From Pseudobutyrivibrio sp. UBA3626 (GTDB lineage Bacteria; Bacillota; Clostridia; Lachnospirales; Lachnospiraceae), in contig DFLF01000008.1 of NCBI GenBank assembly GCA_002373675.1, positions 344,287 to 408,286 on the forward strand: a DNA stretch of 64,000 nt, given 5' to 3'. The notes beneath the pieces were generated by a model. The model ran no database searches. It saw only the letters and a list, made by a program, of their open reading frames with translations, and had not been told where the DNA came from. Position numbers and translations under genes: made by a program. Each line of letters opens with the position of its first letter. The stretch's first letter is position 1. Shown here piece after piece: positions 52,023-62,143 of this stretch.

Positions 52023-54458
52023 TTTTTTTGCCAAAATATTCTTTACAACTCTAACGCAATCTGCCGCATCGGAAGAATAATCATCAGCTCCAATTTCATT
52101 TGCAAAGGAAGGTGTTACACAAGCACCACCAATAATCACCTTGGCAGAGCAACTCTTATCATTTCTAAGCTTAACAACATCTGCCATTCTCATCATAGTA
52201 GTTGTCATAAGAGCAGAAAGACCTATAATAGCTGCATTTTCCTTAATCGCCGTATCAACTATATCTTCAGCCGGAACATCTTTACCAAGATCAATGACAT
52301 TATATCCATAATTCTTAAGCATTACACATACAAGATTCTTGCCAATATCATGTATATCCCCTTCAACCGTTGCCATAACAATAGTTTCTTTCATCTTAGA
52401 ATCAGCATTTACCATAAGCGGTTCAAGATATGACATAGCCTTTTCCATTGAATCAGCTCCGGCAATAAGTTGAGGAAGAAAGAACTTCTTAGAATCATAT
52501 AATTCTCCCACCTTATTAATACCAGGAATAAGGGAATTATCAAGAATTTCCTGTGGGCTCTTACCATTTTCTACTTCTTTTCTACACAAATCAACTATCT
52601 TAGACTTCTCACCATTAACAACTGCATTCATTATTAAATCAATAGACTCAATATCATCTGAAACAGTACCCTTTGGATTAGAAGCTTTATTATCATTGCT
52701 ATTAACAGATACGCTTACATTCTTAGGAGCATATTGTAGATATATATCAGACGCTCCTTCTTTATTAAGAAGCAAATCTGTAGCGTATGCATTGCTCATA
52801 AGAAGTTCCTGTGAAGGATTTGCTATAGCCATGGTGAGCCCTTTTGATAAAGCAATATTAAGAAATGCACTATTAACAAATTGACGACTGGGCATTCCGA
52901 AAGAAATATTAGAAAGTCCACATATTGTAGGAAACTTCAATTCATTATAACAATAGTCTATAACTTCAAAGCATTCATTAGCTGCATCAGGATTAGCTCC
53001 AATAGTTGTAACAAGAATATCTACAATAATGTTATTAGTGTCAATATCATATTCTTTACATTTATTAATTATAGTTTTAATATTTGCTTTCTTCTCATCA
53101 ATAGACTTGGGAAGTCCCGCATCAGATAGAGGCAGAGCAATAAACATAGCGCCATACTTCTTAGCTATCGGAAGTAACGCCTCTAGCTTCTCTTTTTCAC
53201 ATGATATAGAATTAATAAGGGCTCTACCTGGATATATTCTAAGAGCCGCCTCCATTATCTCTGGAAAACTTGTATCTATACACAAAGGAAGCTTGGTAAC
53301 AAGGGATACTTCCTCAATAGCAGTAAGCATCATTTGTTTCTCGTCAATACCATTGGTGCCCATATTAATATCAAGAATCCTGGCGTTATCCTCTTCCTGT
53401 TGCCTTGCAAAATCAATTATTATATCAATATTGCCTTTTCTTAATTCCTCTTGTAATTTCTTCTTGCCTGTAGGATTAATTCTTTCTCCTACAACTGTAA
53501 GAGGAGCATTAAGATTAATATCACATTTGCCACGTTCTGAGGTCACAACCCTCTTATTATTATTATTAATTTTAGGTTTAATATCTAAGCAATAGCTAGA
53601 CAACTCCTTTATATATTCCGGATTCGTTCCACAACATCCACCAACAATCGATGCTCCTGCATCAATTATTTCTTTCATTCCCTCAACGAATTCATCAGGA
53701 GGGCAATCATATACTGACTCACCATTAACAAGTACGGGAAGTCCGGCATTAGGTTTTGCAATTATTGGAACATACGCATACTCTGCCATCTCTCTAACAA
53801 GAGGAACAAGTTCTCTTGGTCCTCTTGAACAATTAAGCCCAACTGCATCTGCTCCCATACTTTGCAATACAATTACAGCTATGTCTGGAGTTGTACCATA
53901 TAAGGTGGTTCCATCCTCATTATAAGTAAGCGATACAATTACCGGCAAATCACAAGTCTCTTTTACAGCAAGAAGAGCCGCTCTACACTCTTGTAAGCTC
54001 ATCATGGTTTCTATAATAAAAAGGTCTACTCCTGCTTCATATAGAATCTTTGCCTGTTCCTTATATACATTTACAAGTTCTTCAAATGCCATATCTCCAA
54101 CAGGCTCCAGACTCTTACCAGTCATCGATATATCGCCTGCAACATATGCCTTATCAGCCACAGCCTCTTTAGATATCTCCACAAGTCTAGTATTTATCTC
54201 TACAATTCTTTCTGCCAAGCCATATTCTTCAAGTTTTATTCTATTACCTGTGAAAGTTGGCGCTAGAACTATATTCGAACCAGCTTTAACATAGCTACGC
54301 TGTAAGTTAATTAAAGCATCAGGATTATCAATAATCCATTTCTCAGGGCATACACCAGATGGCATACCTGCTTTCATAAGATTAGAGCCGGTTGCTCCAT
54401 CTAATACAATTATTTTCTCTTCTGCTAACTTTCTAAATTCCTGTCTATTCATATCCAA
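52020..54458 (-). CDS. metH: Cobalamin-dependent methionine synthase, short form without reactivation domain
   Basis: MetH methylates homocysteine with methyltetrahydrofolate by way of cobalamin. The 812 residues carry three modules. The homocysteine domain has zinc ligands in VGLNCSRG and GGCCGTNPEYI. The pterin-binding domain (about 310-575) has NPTGKKKLQEEL and ARILDINMGTNG. The cobalamin cap and binding domains (about 600-812) have DIHDIGKNLV with the base-off His. The AdoMet-dependent reactivation domain of E. coli MetH is absent, as in many Clostridia, so a separate activator must exist. Its stop codon overlaps the last three bases of tRNA-Met on the other strand. Confidence 0.94.
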   Translation of the reverse strand: MDMNRQEFRKLAEEKIIVLDGATGSNLMKAGMPSGVCPEKWIIDNPDALINLQRSYVKAGSNIVLAPTFTGNRIKLEEYGLAERIVEINTRLVEISKEAVADKAYVAGDISMTGKSLEPVGDMAFEELVNVYKEQAKILYEAGVDLFIIETMMSLQECRAALLAVKETCDLPVIVSLTYNEDGTTLYGTTPDIAVIVLQSMGADAVGLNCSRGPRELVPLVREMAEYAYVPIIAKPNAGLPVLVNGESVYDCPPDEFVEGMKEIIDAGASIVGGCCGTNPEYIKELSSYCLDIKPKINNNNKRVVTSERGKCDINLNAPLTVVGERINPTGKKKLQEELRKGNIDIIIDFARQQEEDNARILDINMGTNGIDEKQMMLTAIEEVSLVTKLPLCIDTSFPEIMEAALRIYPGRALINSISCEKEKLEALLPIAKKYGAMFIALPLSDAGLPKSIDEKKANIKTIINKCKEYDIDTNNIIVDILVTTIGANPDAANECFEVIDYCYNELKFPTICGLSNISFGMPSRQFVNSAFLNIALSKGLTMAIANPSQELLMSNAYATDLLLNKEGASDIYLQYAPKNVSVSVNSNDNKASNPKGTVSDDIESIDLIMNAVVNGEKSKIVDLCRKEVENGKSPQEILDNSLIPGINKVGELYDSKKFFLPQLIAGADSMEKAMSYLEPLMVNADSKMKETIVMATVEGDIHDIGKNLVCVMLKNYGYNVIDLGKDVPAEDIVDTAIKENAAIIGLSALMTTTMMRMADVVKLRNDKSCSAKVIIGGACVTPSFANEIGADDYSSDAADCVRVVKNILAKK

Positions 54459-54476
54459 ATACCTAATCTTCTTGCC

Positions 54477-54506
54477 AAAAGTTCCTTGCCATATGGCAAG
54501 GAACTT
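54477..54506 (-). terminator. Perfect hairpin between purL and metH
   Basis: AAGTTCCTTGCC/GGCAAGGAACTT arms with a four-base ATAT loop are followed by TTTTGG on the minus strand, 10 bases past the purL stop and 18 bases before the metH start. The T-run is short, so partial termination is likely. Confidence 0.65.
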
Positions 54507-54515
54507 AAATTCACA

Positions 54516-57500
54516 CTACTTAAAATAATTTACTCCTGATTCAAATATCTTCATATCCTGTTCACCATAAATGTTAATTGCAACGCTTCTTCCACGTCTT
54601 TCGGAATGAGCCATTTTGCCAAGTACCCTGCCATCTGGACTTGTGATTCCTTCAATAGCCATATAAGAACCATTAATATTGTATTCTTCGTCCATTGTAG
54701 GAGTATTCTTCTCATTAACATATTGTGTGGCCACCTGACCATTTTCAAATAATTTATCAAGCCACTCTTTACTAGCAACAAATCTACCTTCACCATGGGA
54801 AGCCGGGTTAGTATATACATCACCAAGGGTAGCTCCCATAAGCCAAGGAGATTTATTAGACACGACTTTCGTATAAACCATCTTACTAATATGTCTGTTA
54901 ATTGTATTGTAAGTAAGAGTTGGTGATTCCTCAGTCTGAGTATGAATCTCACCAAATGGCACTAGACCAAGCTTAATTAAAGCCTGGAATCCATTACATA
55001 TTCCAAGTACAAGTCCATCTCTATCGAGAAGCTTTGTAATAGCTTCTTTCATCTTCTCATTTCTAAATGCCGTAGCGAAGAATTTTGCAGAACCCTCAGG
55101 CTCATCACCAGCTGAGAATCCACCGGGGAACATAATCATCTGGGATTCATTAATTGCTTTTGTGAAAACTTCAACAGATTCTCTTATATCTTCTGCCGAC
55201 TGATTCTTAAATACCTTAACGATAGGTAAAGCTCCTGCTCTCTCAAATGCAGCTGCTGAATCATATTCACAGTTAGTTCCAGGAAATACTGGAATAAACA
55301 CCTTAGGTACAGCTACTTTATTCTTACATACGTATATATTATCAGCTTTATAAAGTCCTGTTTTAACTTCTGAGTAATCTTCAGTAACTCTAGTAGGAAA
55401 TACCTTTTCAAGAGGCTTCTTCCACGCATCAGTTAATTCAGATAAAAGCACTTTGTCGCCTCTATAAGTAATTTCGCCACTTCCATTTATTTTACCTGCA
55501 ATTGCATAATCATATGTAAGATTATGCTTAGCCATACACATATCAACCTCTGCCATATCTGAAGCTTCTGCTATAATACAGCCAGTTCCAGGTATACAAA
55601 GTTCATTAAGTTCTACAGTTTCATCAATATTAACGCCTAGACCATTACCAAAACACATCTTAGAAATCGCTCCAAGTGTTCCATAAGCATCAATTGCATA
55701 TGCAGATATGATAGCTTTGCTTTGGATAAGTTCATGTATAACATCATACATTTTCTTAGCATGTTCAAAGTCTGGCAAATCATATTCATCTGTTCTTATA
55801 TGGAAGAATACAAGTTCATTGCCTGCTTCTTTGAGTTCAGGAGTAATTATATCTCCTTCTTTTGCTACATCAACTGCGAAACTAACAAGTGTAGGGGGAA
55901 CATCAATGTCATTAAATGTACCAGACATAGAGTCTTTACCGCCAATAGATGGAAGTCCAAATGCCATCTGAGCCTTATACGCACCAAGAAGTGCTGCAAA
56001 TGGTTGACTCCATCTGCGAGGATCTTCTGACATTCTTCTAAAATACTCCTGGAAAGAGAATCTAATCTTCTTATAATCACCACCTGAAGCAACAATTCTT
56101 GCCACAGATTCCAACACGCTGTAGCATGCACCATGATAAGGACTCCAGCTTGAAATATAAGGGTCAAAACCATATGACATCATGGTTACAGTATCAGTTT
56201 TGCCTTTAAGTACCGGAAGCTTAGCAACCATAGTCTGAGTCTCTGTAAGCTGGTATTTACCACCAAATGGCATTAATACAGAGCCCGCACCGATTGAGCC
56301 GTCGAACATTTCAACAAGTCCTTTTTGTGAACACACATTCAAGTCAGAAACAGTACTTATTATAGCCTTCTTGAAATCTCCTTCATGAATCGCATCTTTC
56401 ACTTCGGGAATTGCCGCACTTGTAGTATATACATTATCGCTATCAGGGAGCTCTACTATAACATCCGTCTCCTGATGCGCACCATTAGTATCAAGAAATG
56501 CACGAGATAAATTAACAATCTCTTTGCCACGCCATACAAGTACAAGTCTTGGAGACTCTGTAACCTCAGCAACTTCAATGGCTTCTAAGTTCTCTTCTCT
56601 CGCATATGATAAGAATTTGTCCACGTCTTCTGGCGCAACAACCACAGCCATTCGCTCCTGTGATTCTGATATAGAAAGCTCAGTACCATCAAGTCCGGCA
56701 TACTTCTTAGGCACCAAATCAAGATTAACTCTAAGACCATCGGCAAGTTCTCCAATAGCTACAGATACACCACCTGCACCAAAGTCATTACATTTCTTAA
56801 TAATATACGAAACTTCTTCTCGTCTAAATAGTCTCTGAATCTTACGTTCTGTAGGCGGATTACCCTTCTGAACTTCAGCACCACAAGTATGTGTTGATTC
56901 AGTATTGTGGGCTTTAGAAGAGCCAGTAGCACCACCTATACCATCACGACCTGTTCTTCCACCAAGAAGAATAATCTTGTCACCCGGATCTGATGTTAGT
57001 CTCTGAACTGCTCTACGAGGAGCTGCGCCCATTACTGCGCCGATTTCCATTCTTTTAGCCACATAATCAGGATGATATATCTCCTTTACATAGCCAGTCG
57101 CAAGACCTATCTGGTTACCATAGGAACTATATCCATGAGCAGCTTCCCTTACAATCTTCTTCTGAGGAAGCTTACCTTCGATTGTATCTTTAACAGATAC
57201 TGTAGGATCAGAAGCACCTGTAACTCTCATCGCCTGATATACGTATGTTCTACCTGATAACGGATCTCTAATAGCTCCACCAAGACATGTGGCAGCGCCA
57301 CCAAATGGCTCAATCTCAGTTGGATGATTATGAGTCTCATTCTTGAAATTAACAAGCCATTCTTCAGTCTTACCATCAACTTCAACAGGAACAACTATAG
57401 AGCAAGCATTAATTTCATCTGATTCTTCCTGATCATCTAACTTTCCTTCTGCTTTAAGCTTCTTCATGGCAAGAAGTGCTAGATCCATAAGACATACAAA

Positions 57501-58304
57501 CTTGTCATCTCTGTCTTTGTATAGAATCTTGAAATTATCAAGATAATCATTATATGTCTCTTCAATAGGCTTTCTATAGAAGCCATCTTCAAATGTTATA
57601 TTCTTTAATTCTGTAGAAAACGTTGTATGACGACAATGATCTGACCAATATGTATCAAGTACACGAATTTCTGTTATTGTAGGTTCTCTCTTCTCATCAT
57701 TCGCAAAATAATTCTGTATATGCAAGAAATCCTTAAACGTCATGGCAAGATTAAGGGAATCATATAATTTCTTAAGCTCTTCTTCAGATGAATCAATAAA
57801 TCCATCAAGAATCTCAACATCTTTAGGTTCATCATATGAATCAATTAAAGTCTCAGGTTTCTCAAGTCCTGTCTCTCTTGAATCCACGGGATTGATACAA
57901 TAATTCTTAATTGCGTCGAATTCACTATCTGTTATATCTCCCTCTACTACGTATGTTGTAGCAGTTCTAATTACAGGTTCTTCATTCTCATTAAGAAGCT
58001 TAATACATTGTTCTGCCGAATCTGCTCTTTGGTCAAATTGTCCCGGCAAATATTCTACTGAGAACACTCTGCCATCATAATCAAACTTTTCTTCATATAC
58101 ATCATCAACAGGAGGCTCAGAAAATACCGTCTTAACAGCCCTAGAATAAGTCTCATCAGACACATTTTCCACATCATATCGAATAAGAACACGAACAGAG
58201 CTTACCTTGATTCCAAGGTAACTTTTGAATTCTGCACCAAGAGAATTAGCTGTAACTGCATACTTCTCTTTCTTCTCTACATATAGTCTTCTAACATTGC
58301 TCAT
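54516..58304 (-). CDS. purL: Phosphoribosylformylglycinamidine synthase, single-chain
   Basis: The 1262-residue enzyme converts FGAR, glutamine and ATP to FGAM in purine synthesis. It is the large single-chain form that combines PurS-like, PurL and PurQ parts. Visible signatures are DTYWSDHCRHTTF, NHPTEIEPFGGAATCLGG and SPYHGACYSV. A C-terminal class I glutaminase domain (from about 1015, PVFPGTNCEYD) has GICNGFQALIKLG with the nucleophile Cys and a late ASHGEGRF. An extended -10 promoter TGTTATAAT precedes it. Length fits the type seen in gammaproteobacteria and Lachnospiraceae. Confidence 0.96.
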   Translation of the reverse strand: MSNVRRLYVEKKEKYAVTANSLGAEFKSYLGIKVSSVRVLIRYDVENVSDETYSRAVKTVFSEPPVDDVYEEKFDYDGRVFSVEYLPGQFDQRADSAEQCIKLLNENEEPVIRTATTYVVEGDITDSEFDAIKNYCINPVDSRETGLEKPETLIDSYDEPKDVEILDGFIDSSEEELKKLYDSLNLAMTFKDFLHIQNYFANDEKREPTITEIRVLDTYWSDHCRHTTFSTELKNITFEDGFYRKPIEETYNDYLDNFKILYKDRDDKFVCLMDLALLAMKKLKAEGKLDDQEESDEINACSIVVPVEVDGKTEEWLVNFKNETHNHPTEIEPFGGAATCLGGAIRDPLSGRTYVYQAMRVTGASDPTVSVKDTIEGKLPQKKIVREAAHGYSSYGNQIGLATGYVKEIYHPDYVAKRMEIGAVMGAAPRRAVQRLTSDPGDKIILLGGRTGRDGIGGATGSSKAHNTESTHTCGAEVQKGNPPTERKIQRLFRREEVSYIIKKCNDFGAGGVSVAIGELADGLRVNLDLVPKKYAGLDGTELSISESQERMAVVVAPEDVDKFLSYAREENLEAIEVAEVTESPRLVLVWRGKEIVNLSRAFLDTNGAHQETDVIVELPDSDNVYTTSAAIPEVKDAIHEGDFKKAIISTVSDLNVCSQKGLVEMFDGSIGAGSVLMPFGGKYQLTETQTMVAKLPVLKGKTDTVTMMSYGFDPYISSWSPYHGACYSVLESVARIVASGGDYKKIRFSFQEYFRRMSEDPRRWSQPFAALLGAYKAQMAFGLPSIGGKDSMSGTFNDIDVPPTLVSFAVDVAKEGDIITPELKEAGNELVFFHIRTDEYDLPDFEHAKKMYDVIHELIQSKAIISAYAIDAYGTLGAISKMCFGNGLGVNIDETVELNELCIPGTGCIIAEASDMAEVDMCMAKHNLTYDYAIAGKINGSGEITYRGDKVLLSELTDAWKKPLEKVFPTRVTEDYSEVKTGLYKADNIYVCKNKVAVPKVFIPVFPGTNCEYDSAAAFERAGALPIVKVFKNQSAEDIRESVEVFTKAINESQMIMFPGGFSAGDEPEGSAKFFATAFRNEKMKEAITKLLDRDGLVLGICNGFQALIKLGLVPFGEIHTQTEESPTLTYNTINRHISKMVYTKVVSNKSPWLMGATLGDVYTNPASHGEGRFVASKEWLDKLFENGQVATQYVNEKNTPTMDEEYNINGSYMAIEGITSPDGRVLGKMAHSERRGRSVAINIYGEQDMKIFESGVNYFK

Positions 58305-58353
58305 AAATCTTCCTCCGGATCGTCATTAATAACAAAATGTATTATAACATATT

Positions 58354-60711
58354 TTATCCCCAAAAATCCCCCAAATCTGACTGGACTTTATTAATATTTG
58401 TTATAATATAATCACTCCATTCCCTAGGAAACAAATTCCTATTATTAGAGTATAAAAATCTGTAATCAAGAAGCAATATTACACCTCTGTCATCTACAGT
58501 TCTAATTACTCTACCAGCCGCCTGACATACTTTGTTCATACCAGGATATCTATAGGCATAATCAAAGCCGTCTTTATTACACTTATTAAAATGTTCTAAG
58601 AGCATATTGCTTTCATAATTAGTCTGTGCCAGTCCAGTTCCAACAATAATTGCACCAATAAGCTTATCATTAACAAGATCTATTCCCTCTGAGAAGATAC
58701 CCCCAAGTACACAAAAAGCCACAAGAGACCTATCTCTTTCCTCTTCAAATTCTGCCATAAAGCCTTCTCTATCTTCTTCAGACATGGAGTTTTCTTGAAT
58801 AATTATATCAAGATTATATTTCTTATTGAGTAGCTCGTTATACACGTTCTCCATGAATATATAGGATGGAAAGAATGATATATAATTACCTTTTTTTACA
58901 CTAGATGTCTTGATTATATAATCTGCAATTTTACTATACATTTCAGAAGATCTCTCAGAATACTTGCTGGTTACATCATCTGCAATCATCAGAAGCCTCT
59001 TTTTGCTATCAAAAATCGTCTTAGCATATATTGCAGTAGGATTATCTTTCTTGCAAAGAAGCTCTTTATAATAATTTATAGGAAGAAGCGTAGCAGAGAA
59101 AAACACTGTAGATACAGCGTTATTCAGATAATCCTGCAATCTAAGAGACGGATCCATATTATATAGATGCACCCTAAAGCACCCACTTCTATCATAGTCA
59201 GCATATACCAAGTAATTATCATCAACAAAATCAAGCGTGCTAATATAATTATTAATATTGAAATAGAAATCTAATGCTTCATTTTTTCTAGACATCTTAA
59301 TCTTCTTATCAAAGAACATCTCTATACGATTCTTAAGATTATAAATCGCGTTATCTAGCCTGTCATGGTCATTAATTATCAGTTTGTCATCACACATCTT
59401 CCTAAGAGAAAGCATCTCTCTATTAACTTTGTCAAAATATTTTATTAAGCTCTTATCATATGCCCCATACAACTTCTTCATAGCAAGAAAGTCTTCTTTA
59501 ACTATGACTACAGAATACATATTTCTGGCTCTATCAACGAGATTATGGGCTTCATCAACAAGAAAAATGTTATTTTTGTCAGTAATACTTTGAATAATAC
59601 AGGCATTAGGATCAAAAACATAATTATAATCACATACTATTTCATCAGAAAACCTTGTAAGTTCAAGAGATAATCTATATGGACACACTTTATTCTCATT
59701 GGAATACTTGTAAATTATATCTCGATTAAATAAATCTTCCTCCGTTATAATGCTATATAATGCGTCATTTATTCTATCATAGTGTCCTTTGGCATACTCG
59801 CAATGGACTGCATCACATTGTCTATCTTCCAAGGGACATATCTTATCTCTTGCCGTTATCTCAAGCATTTTTAGTCGATTACCTTGCTCTGACAAGGTGA
59901 AAAAAGTATCTTTTGCAACCTTTTTAGTTATAGTTTTGGCTGTAACATAGAATATTTTAGATAAACTAAAGTCATTTAAAGCTTTAAGAGATGGGTAAAT
60001 TGTACTTATTGTCTTCCCAACACCAGTCGGGGCCTGAATAAATAGAAGTTCTTCGTCCTTAATATGGTTATAGACCATTCCCATAATAGATTTCTGACCT
60101 TTCCTATATTCAAAGGGAAATGTCATATTCTCAATTGATTCTTTCCTTGTAATACTCCATTTATATATATAATCACTAAAGGGCTTGTATTTATCCATAA
60201 TATCAAGAAAGAATTCTTCTAAATCATCATATGAATAATAATCCACAAATCTCTTGATTTCACGAGAATCTAAATTACCATATGTAATCTGAATATCCAT
60301 ACCCTTTAGATTATTTCTATACGCACAAAAAAAGCCATAGCACATGGCTTGAGCAACGTGTACCATAGCTGGCTCTTTTATCTTAGAAATATCTCTATTG
60401 GTGCCCTTAATCTCATCAATCATAAAAGGCACTTCATTCTTATCATAGACAATTCCATCAGCCCGACCATCAATAAGCAATTCATATTCATCATAAGTTA
60501 TAACATGATTAATGGGAACTTCCGCATGATAATCAGAAGGCATGCCTTTCTGAATCCACTTGTGAAGCTTTATTCCCTCTTGCATAGATTTAAGAGAATC
60601 ACGAATCTCACTGGATTCTTCAATATCTCCACTTCTAAGAATAAATTCTACTAATTCTCGAACTGATATATGAAGTTGTGTCTTTTCATAGCATGTTATA
60701 GGTTCATCCAC
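58354..60711 (-). CDS. RecB/Cas4-like nuclease domain fused to XPD/DinG-type iron-sulfur helicase
   Basis: The 785-residue protein begins with a PD-(D/E)XK nuclease domain: DGRADGIVYD (Asp85), DEIKG (Glu100 and Lys102) and the RecB-family QxxxY motif as QAMCY (Gln121, Tyr125). The helicase part has Walker A APTGVGKT (Lys233), four cysteines placed as in the XPD iron-sulfur cluster (Cys292, Cys299, Cys304, Cys343), the DEAH box VDEAH (about 386-389) and a late AAGRVIR motif VI. It is likely a 5'-3' DNA helicase-nuclease for repair or recombination. The start is GTG at 60711, 13 bases after metF, with a weak ribosome site. Confidence 0.88.
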   Translation of the reverse strand: MDEPITCYEKTQLHISVRELVEFILRSGDIEESSEIRDSLKSMQEGIKLHKWIQKGMPSDYHAEVPINHVITYDEYELLIDGRADGIVYDKNEVPFMIDEIKGTNRDISKIKEPAMVHVAQAMCYGFFCAYRNNLKGMDIQITYGNLDSREIKRFVDYYSYDDLEEFFLDIMDKYKPFSDYIYKWSITRKESIENMTFPFEYRKGQKSIMGMVYNHIKDEELLFIQAPTGVGKTISTIYPSLKALNDFSLSKIFYVTAKTITKKVAKDTFFTLSEQGNRLKMLEITARDKICPLEDRQCDAVHCEYAKGHYDRINDALYSIITEEDLFNRDIIYKYSNENKVCPYRLSLELTRFSDEIVCDYNYVFDPNACIIQSITDKNNIFLVDEAHNLVDRARNMYSVVIVKEDFLAMKKLYGAYDKSLIKYFDKVNREMLSLRKMCDDKLIINDHDRLDNAIYNLKNRIEMFFDKKIKMSRKNEALDFYFNINNYISTLDFVDDNYLVYADYDRSGCFRVHLYNMDPSLRLQDYLNNAVSTVFFSATLLPINYYKELLCKKDNPTAIYAKTIFDSKKRLLMIADDVTSKYSERSSEMYSKIADYIIKTSSVKKGNYISFFPSYIFMENVYNELLNKKYNLDIIIQENSMSEEDREGFMAEFEEERDRSLVAFCVLGGIFSEGIDLVNDKLIGAIIVGTGLAQTNYESNMLLEHFNKCNKDGFDYAYRYPGMNKVCQAAGRVIRTVDDRGVILLLDYRFLYSNNRNLFPREWSDYIITNINKVQSDLGDFWG

Positions 60712-60724
60712 AGCAGTACCTACA

Positions 60725-61591
60725 CTATATAATATTAACTATACTATTACATAATTTCTTTGCAACACTTGGATTATTCATAATATATAGATGCACACCA
60801 TCACATCCATGTGCCAGCAAATCGATTATCTGAGAAGTCGCAAATGCCATTCCTGCATCAAGCATTGCATCCTTGTTATCCTTGTATCTATTGATTATAG
60901 TCTCTGTATTATCAGGCAGCGTAGCACCACATAAATCCACCATTCTTCTAATCTGCTTAGCATTAATTGCCGGCATAATTCCAGGTGTAATTGGAACTTC
61001 AATACCTGCCATACGACAGTGTGTTACATAATCATAGAAATATTGATTATTAAAGAATAACTGTGATAATAACACATCAGCACCAGCATCTACTTTATTC
61101 TTTGCATATCTAATCTCATCTATACTGTTTGCAGTCTCAGGATGATTCTCAGGATAACAGCCTCCAGCTATACAGAATCTGTCACCTGTTGTCGCTTTGA
61201 TATACTCAATAAGCTTAGAAGCATAAGGAAAGTCAGTCTTAGCAGGAACATTAGGATTAATATCACCCCTAAGAGCCAATATATTGTCAACACCAGCATC
61301 ACATAATGCCTTAACAAAATTATCAATTTCTTGAACATCATAATAGAGCCCCGTAAGATGAACTACAGGCTCTATCTTATATTCTTCTTTGATTTTCTTG
61401 GCAATATCAATAGTCTTATTGTTATTACTTGTACCACCTGCGCCAAATGTTACAGATATATAATCTGGATTTAACATTGCGAGTTCAGATAAAGTCGCAT
61501 CAATATTAGCTAATTCTTCATCTCTCTTAGGTGGAAAAATTTCAAATGATATTACAGTATCTTTTTTCTTATATATTTCAGTTAATTTCAT
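60725..61591 (-). CDS. metF: 5,10-methylenetetrahydrofolate reductase
   Basis: MetF makes the methyltetrahydrofolate consumed by MetH. The 288-residue TIM-barrel flavoprotein shows VISFEIFPPKRDEELANID, ISVTFGAGGTSNN, NILALRGDI, IAGGCYPENHPE and LLSQLFFNNQYFYDYV, the usual block order. It is 9 bases downstream of the HypA-like gene. MetH lies 6 kb further along the same strand but separated by purL and the helicase. Confidence 0.96.
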   Translation of the reverse strand: MKLTEIYKKKDTVISFEIFPPKRDEELANIDATLSELAMLNPDYISVTFGAGGTSNNNKTIDIAKKIKEEYKIEPVVHLTGLYYDVQEIDNFVKALCDAGVDNILALRGDINPNVPAKTDFPYASKLIEYIKATTGDRFCIAGGCYPENHPETANSIDEIRYAKNKVDAGADVLLSQLFFNNQYFYDYVTHCRMAGIEVPITPGIMPAINAKQIRRMVDLCGATLPDNTETIINRYKDNKDAMLDAGMAFATSQIIDLLAHGCDGVHLYIMNNPSVAKKLCNSIVNII

Positions 61592-61600
61592 AATATGTCC

Positions 61601-62032
61601 CTATTCTACAGTTGCACTTATATCTAGTCCATTGTGGTCATCATTTTCTAAATTGTAATCCTGTGACATGTCATCTTCTTTTGAACTTTCCATAACAGTG
61701 ATATCTTTGATATTAACATCTCTTCCCTTAAGAAGATATGTATTCTCACTACCACAATGAGGACAAATCTTAGCATATTGAACTGTTGGATATTCCTGTC
61801 TGCAATCTTCACAGAAAGTAATTGCCTGCATAGTCTCGATATTAAGCTTTGCGCCAACCATAATCGGTTCTTTCTTACAAGCCCACTCCCAACAATCAGT
61901 AAGATATTCAGGTATAACACCCGATACCTCTCCAAGTTCAATTGTTACACTAGCCACTTTAGACACTTTGTTCTCAGCAGCAACCGCCTTAACATCACGT
62001 ATTATGTAAAATACAACACCTAATTCATGCAT
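61601..62032 (-). CDS. hypA: HypA-like nickel metallochaperone
   Basis: The 143-residue protein begins MHELGVV with the His2 nickel ligand. It has a zinc site of two CxxC pairs (Cys74/Cys77 and Cys90/Cys93), as in HypA/HybF that insert nickel into [NiFe] hydrogenases or urease. An acidic tail of about 30 residues is additional. No hydrogenase, HypB or urease genes are in the window; the gene is next to metF, so a different metal-delivery role is possible. Confidence 0.88.
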   Translation of the reverse strand: MHELGVVFYIIRDVKAVAAENKVSKVASVTIELGEVSGVIPEYLTDCWEWACKKEPIMVGAKLNIETMQAITFCEDCRQEYPTVQYAKICPHCGSENTYLLKGRDVNIKDITVMESSKEDDMSQDYNLENDDHNGLDISATVE

Positions 62033-62062
62033 GATATATACCTTTACCTATCTCTAGTTTAC

Positions 62063-62103
62063 AATAAACTACAGGCGAAAAAACATTTCGCCTGCAGTTT
62101 ATT
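62063..62103 (-). terminator. Long hairpin between the GltD-like gene and hypA
   Basis: AATAAACTGCAGGCGAAA on the minus strand pairs with TTTCGCCTGTAGTTTATT around a short T-rich loop, with only one mispair. It lacks a trailing T-run, so it could be a weak terminator or an mRNA-stability element. Confidence 0.6.
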
Positions 62104-62143
62104 AAATAAATTAATAATGTGTCTCTAATAATAGTTATATATT

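Noticed and set aside
58305..58353. Purine riboswitch ahead of purL
   Set aside because: The leader between the -10 box and the start codon is far too short to hold an aptamer.
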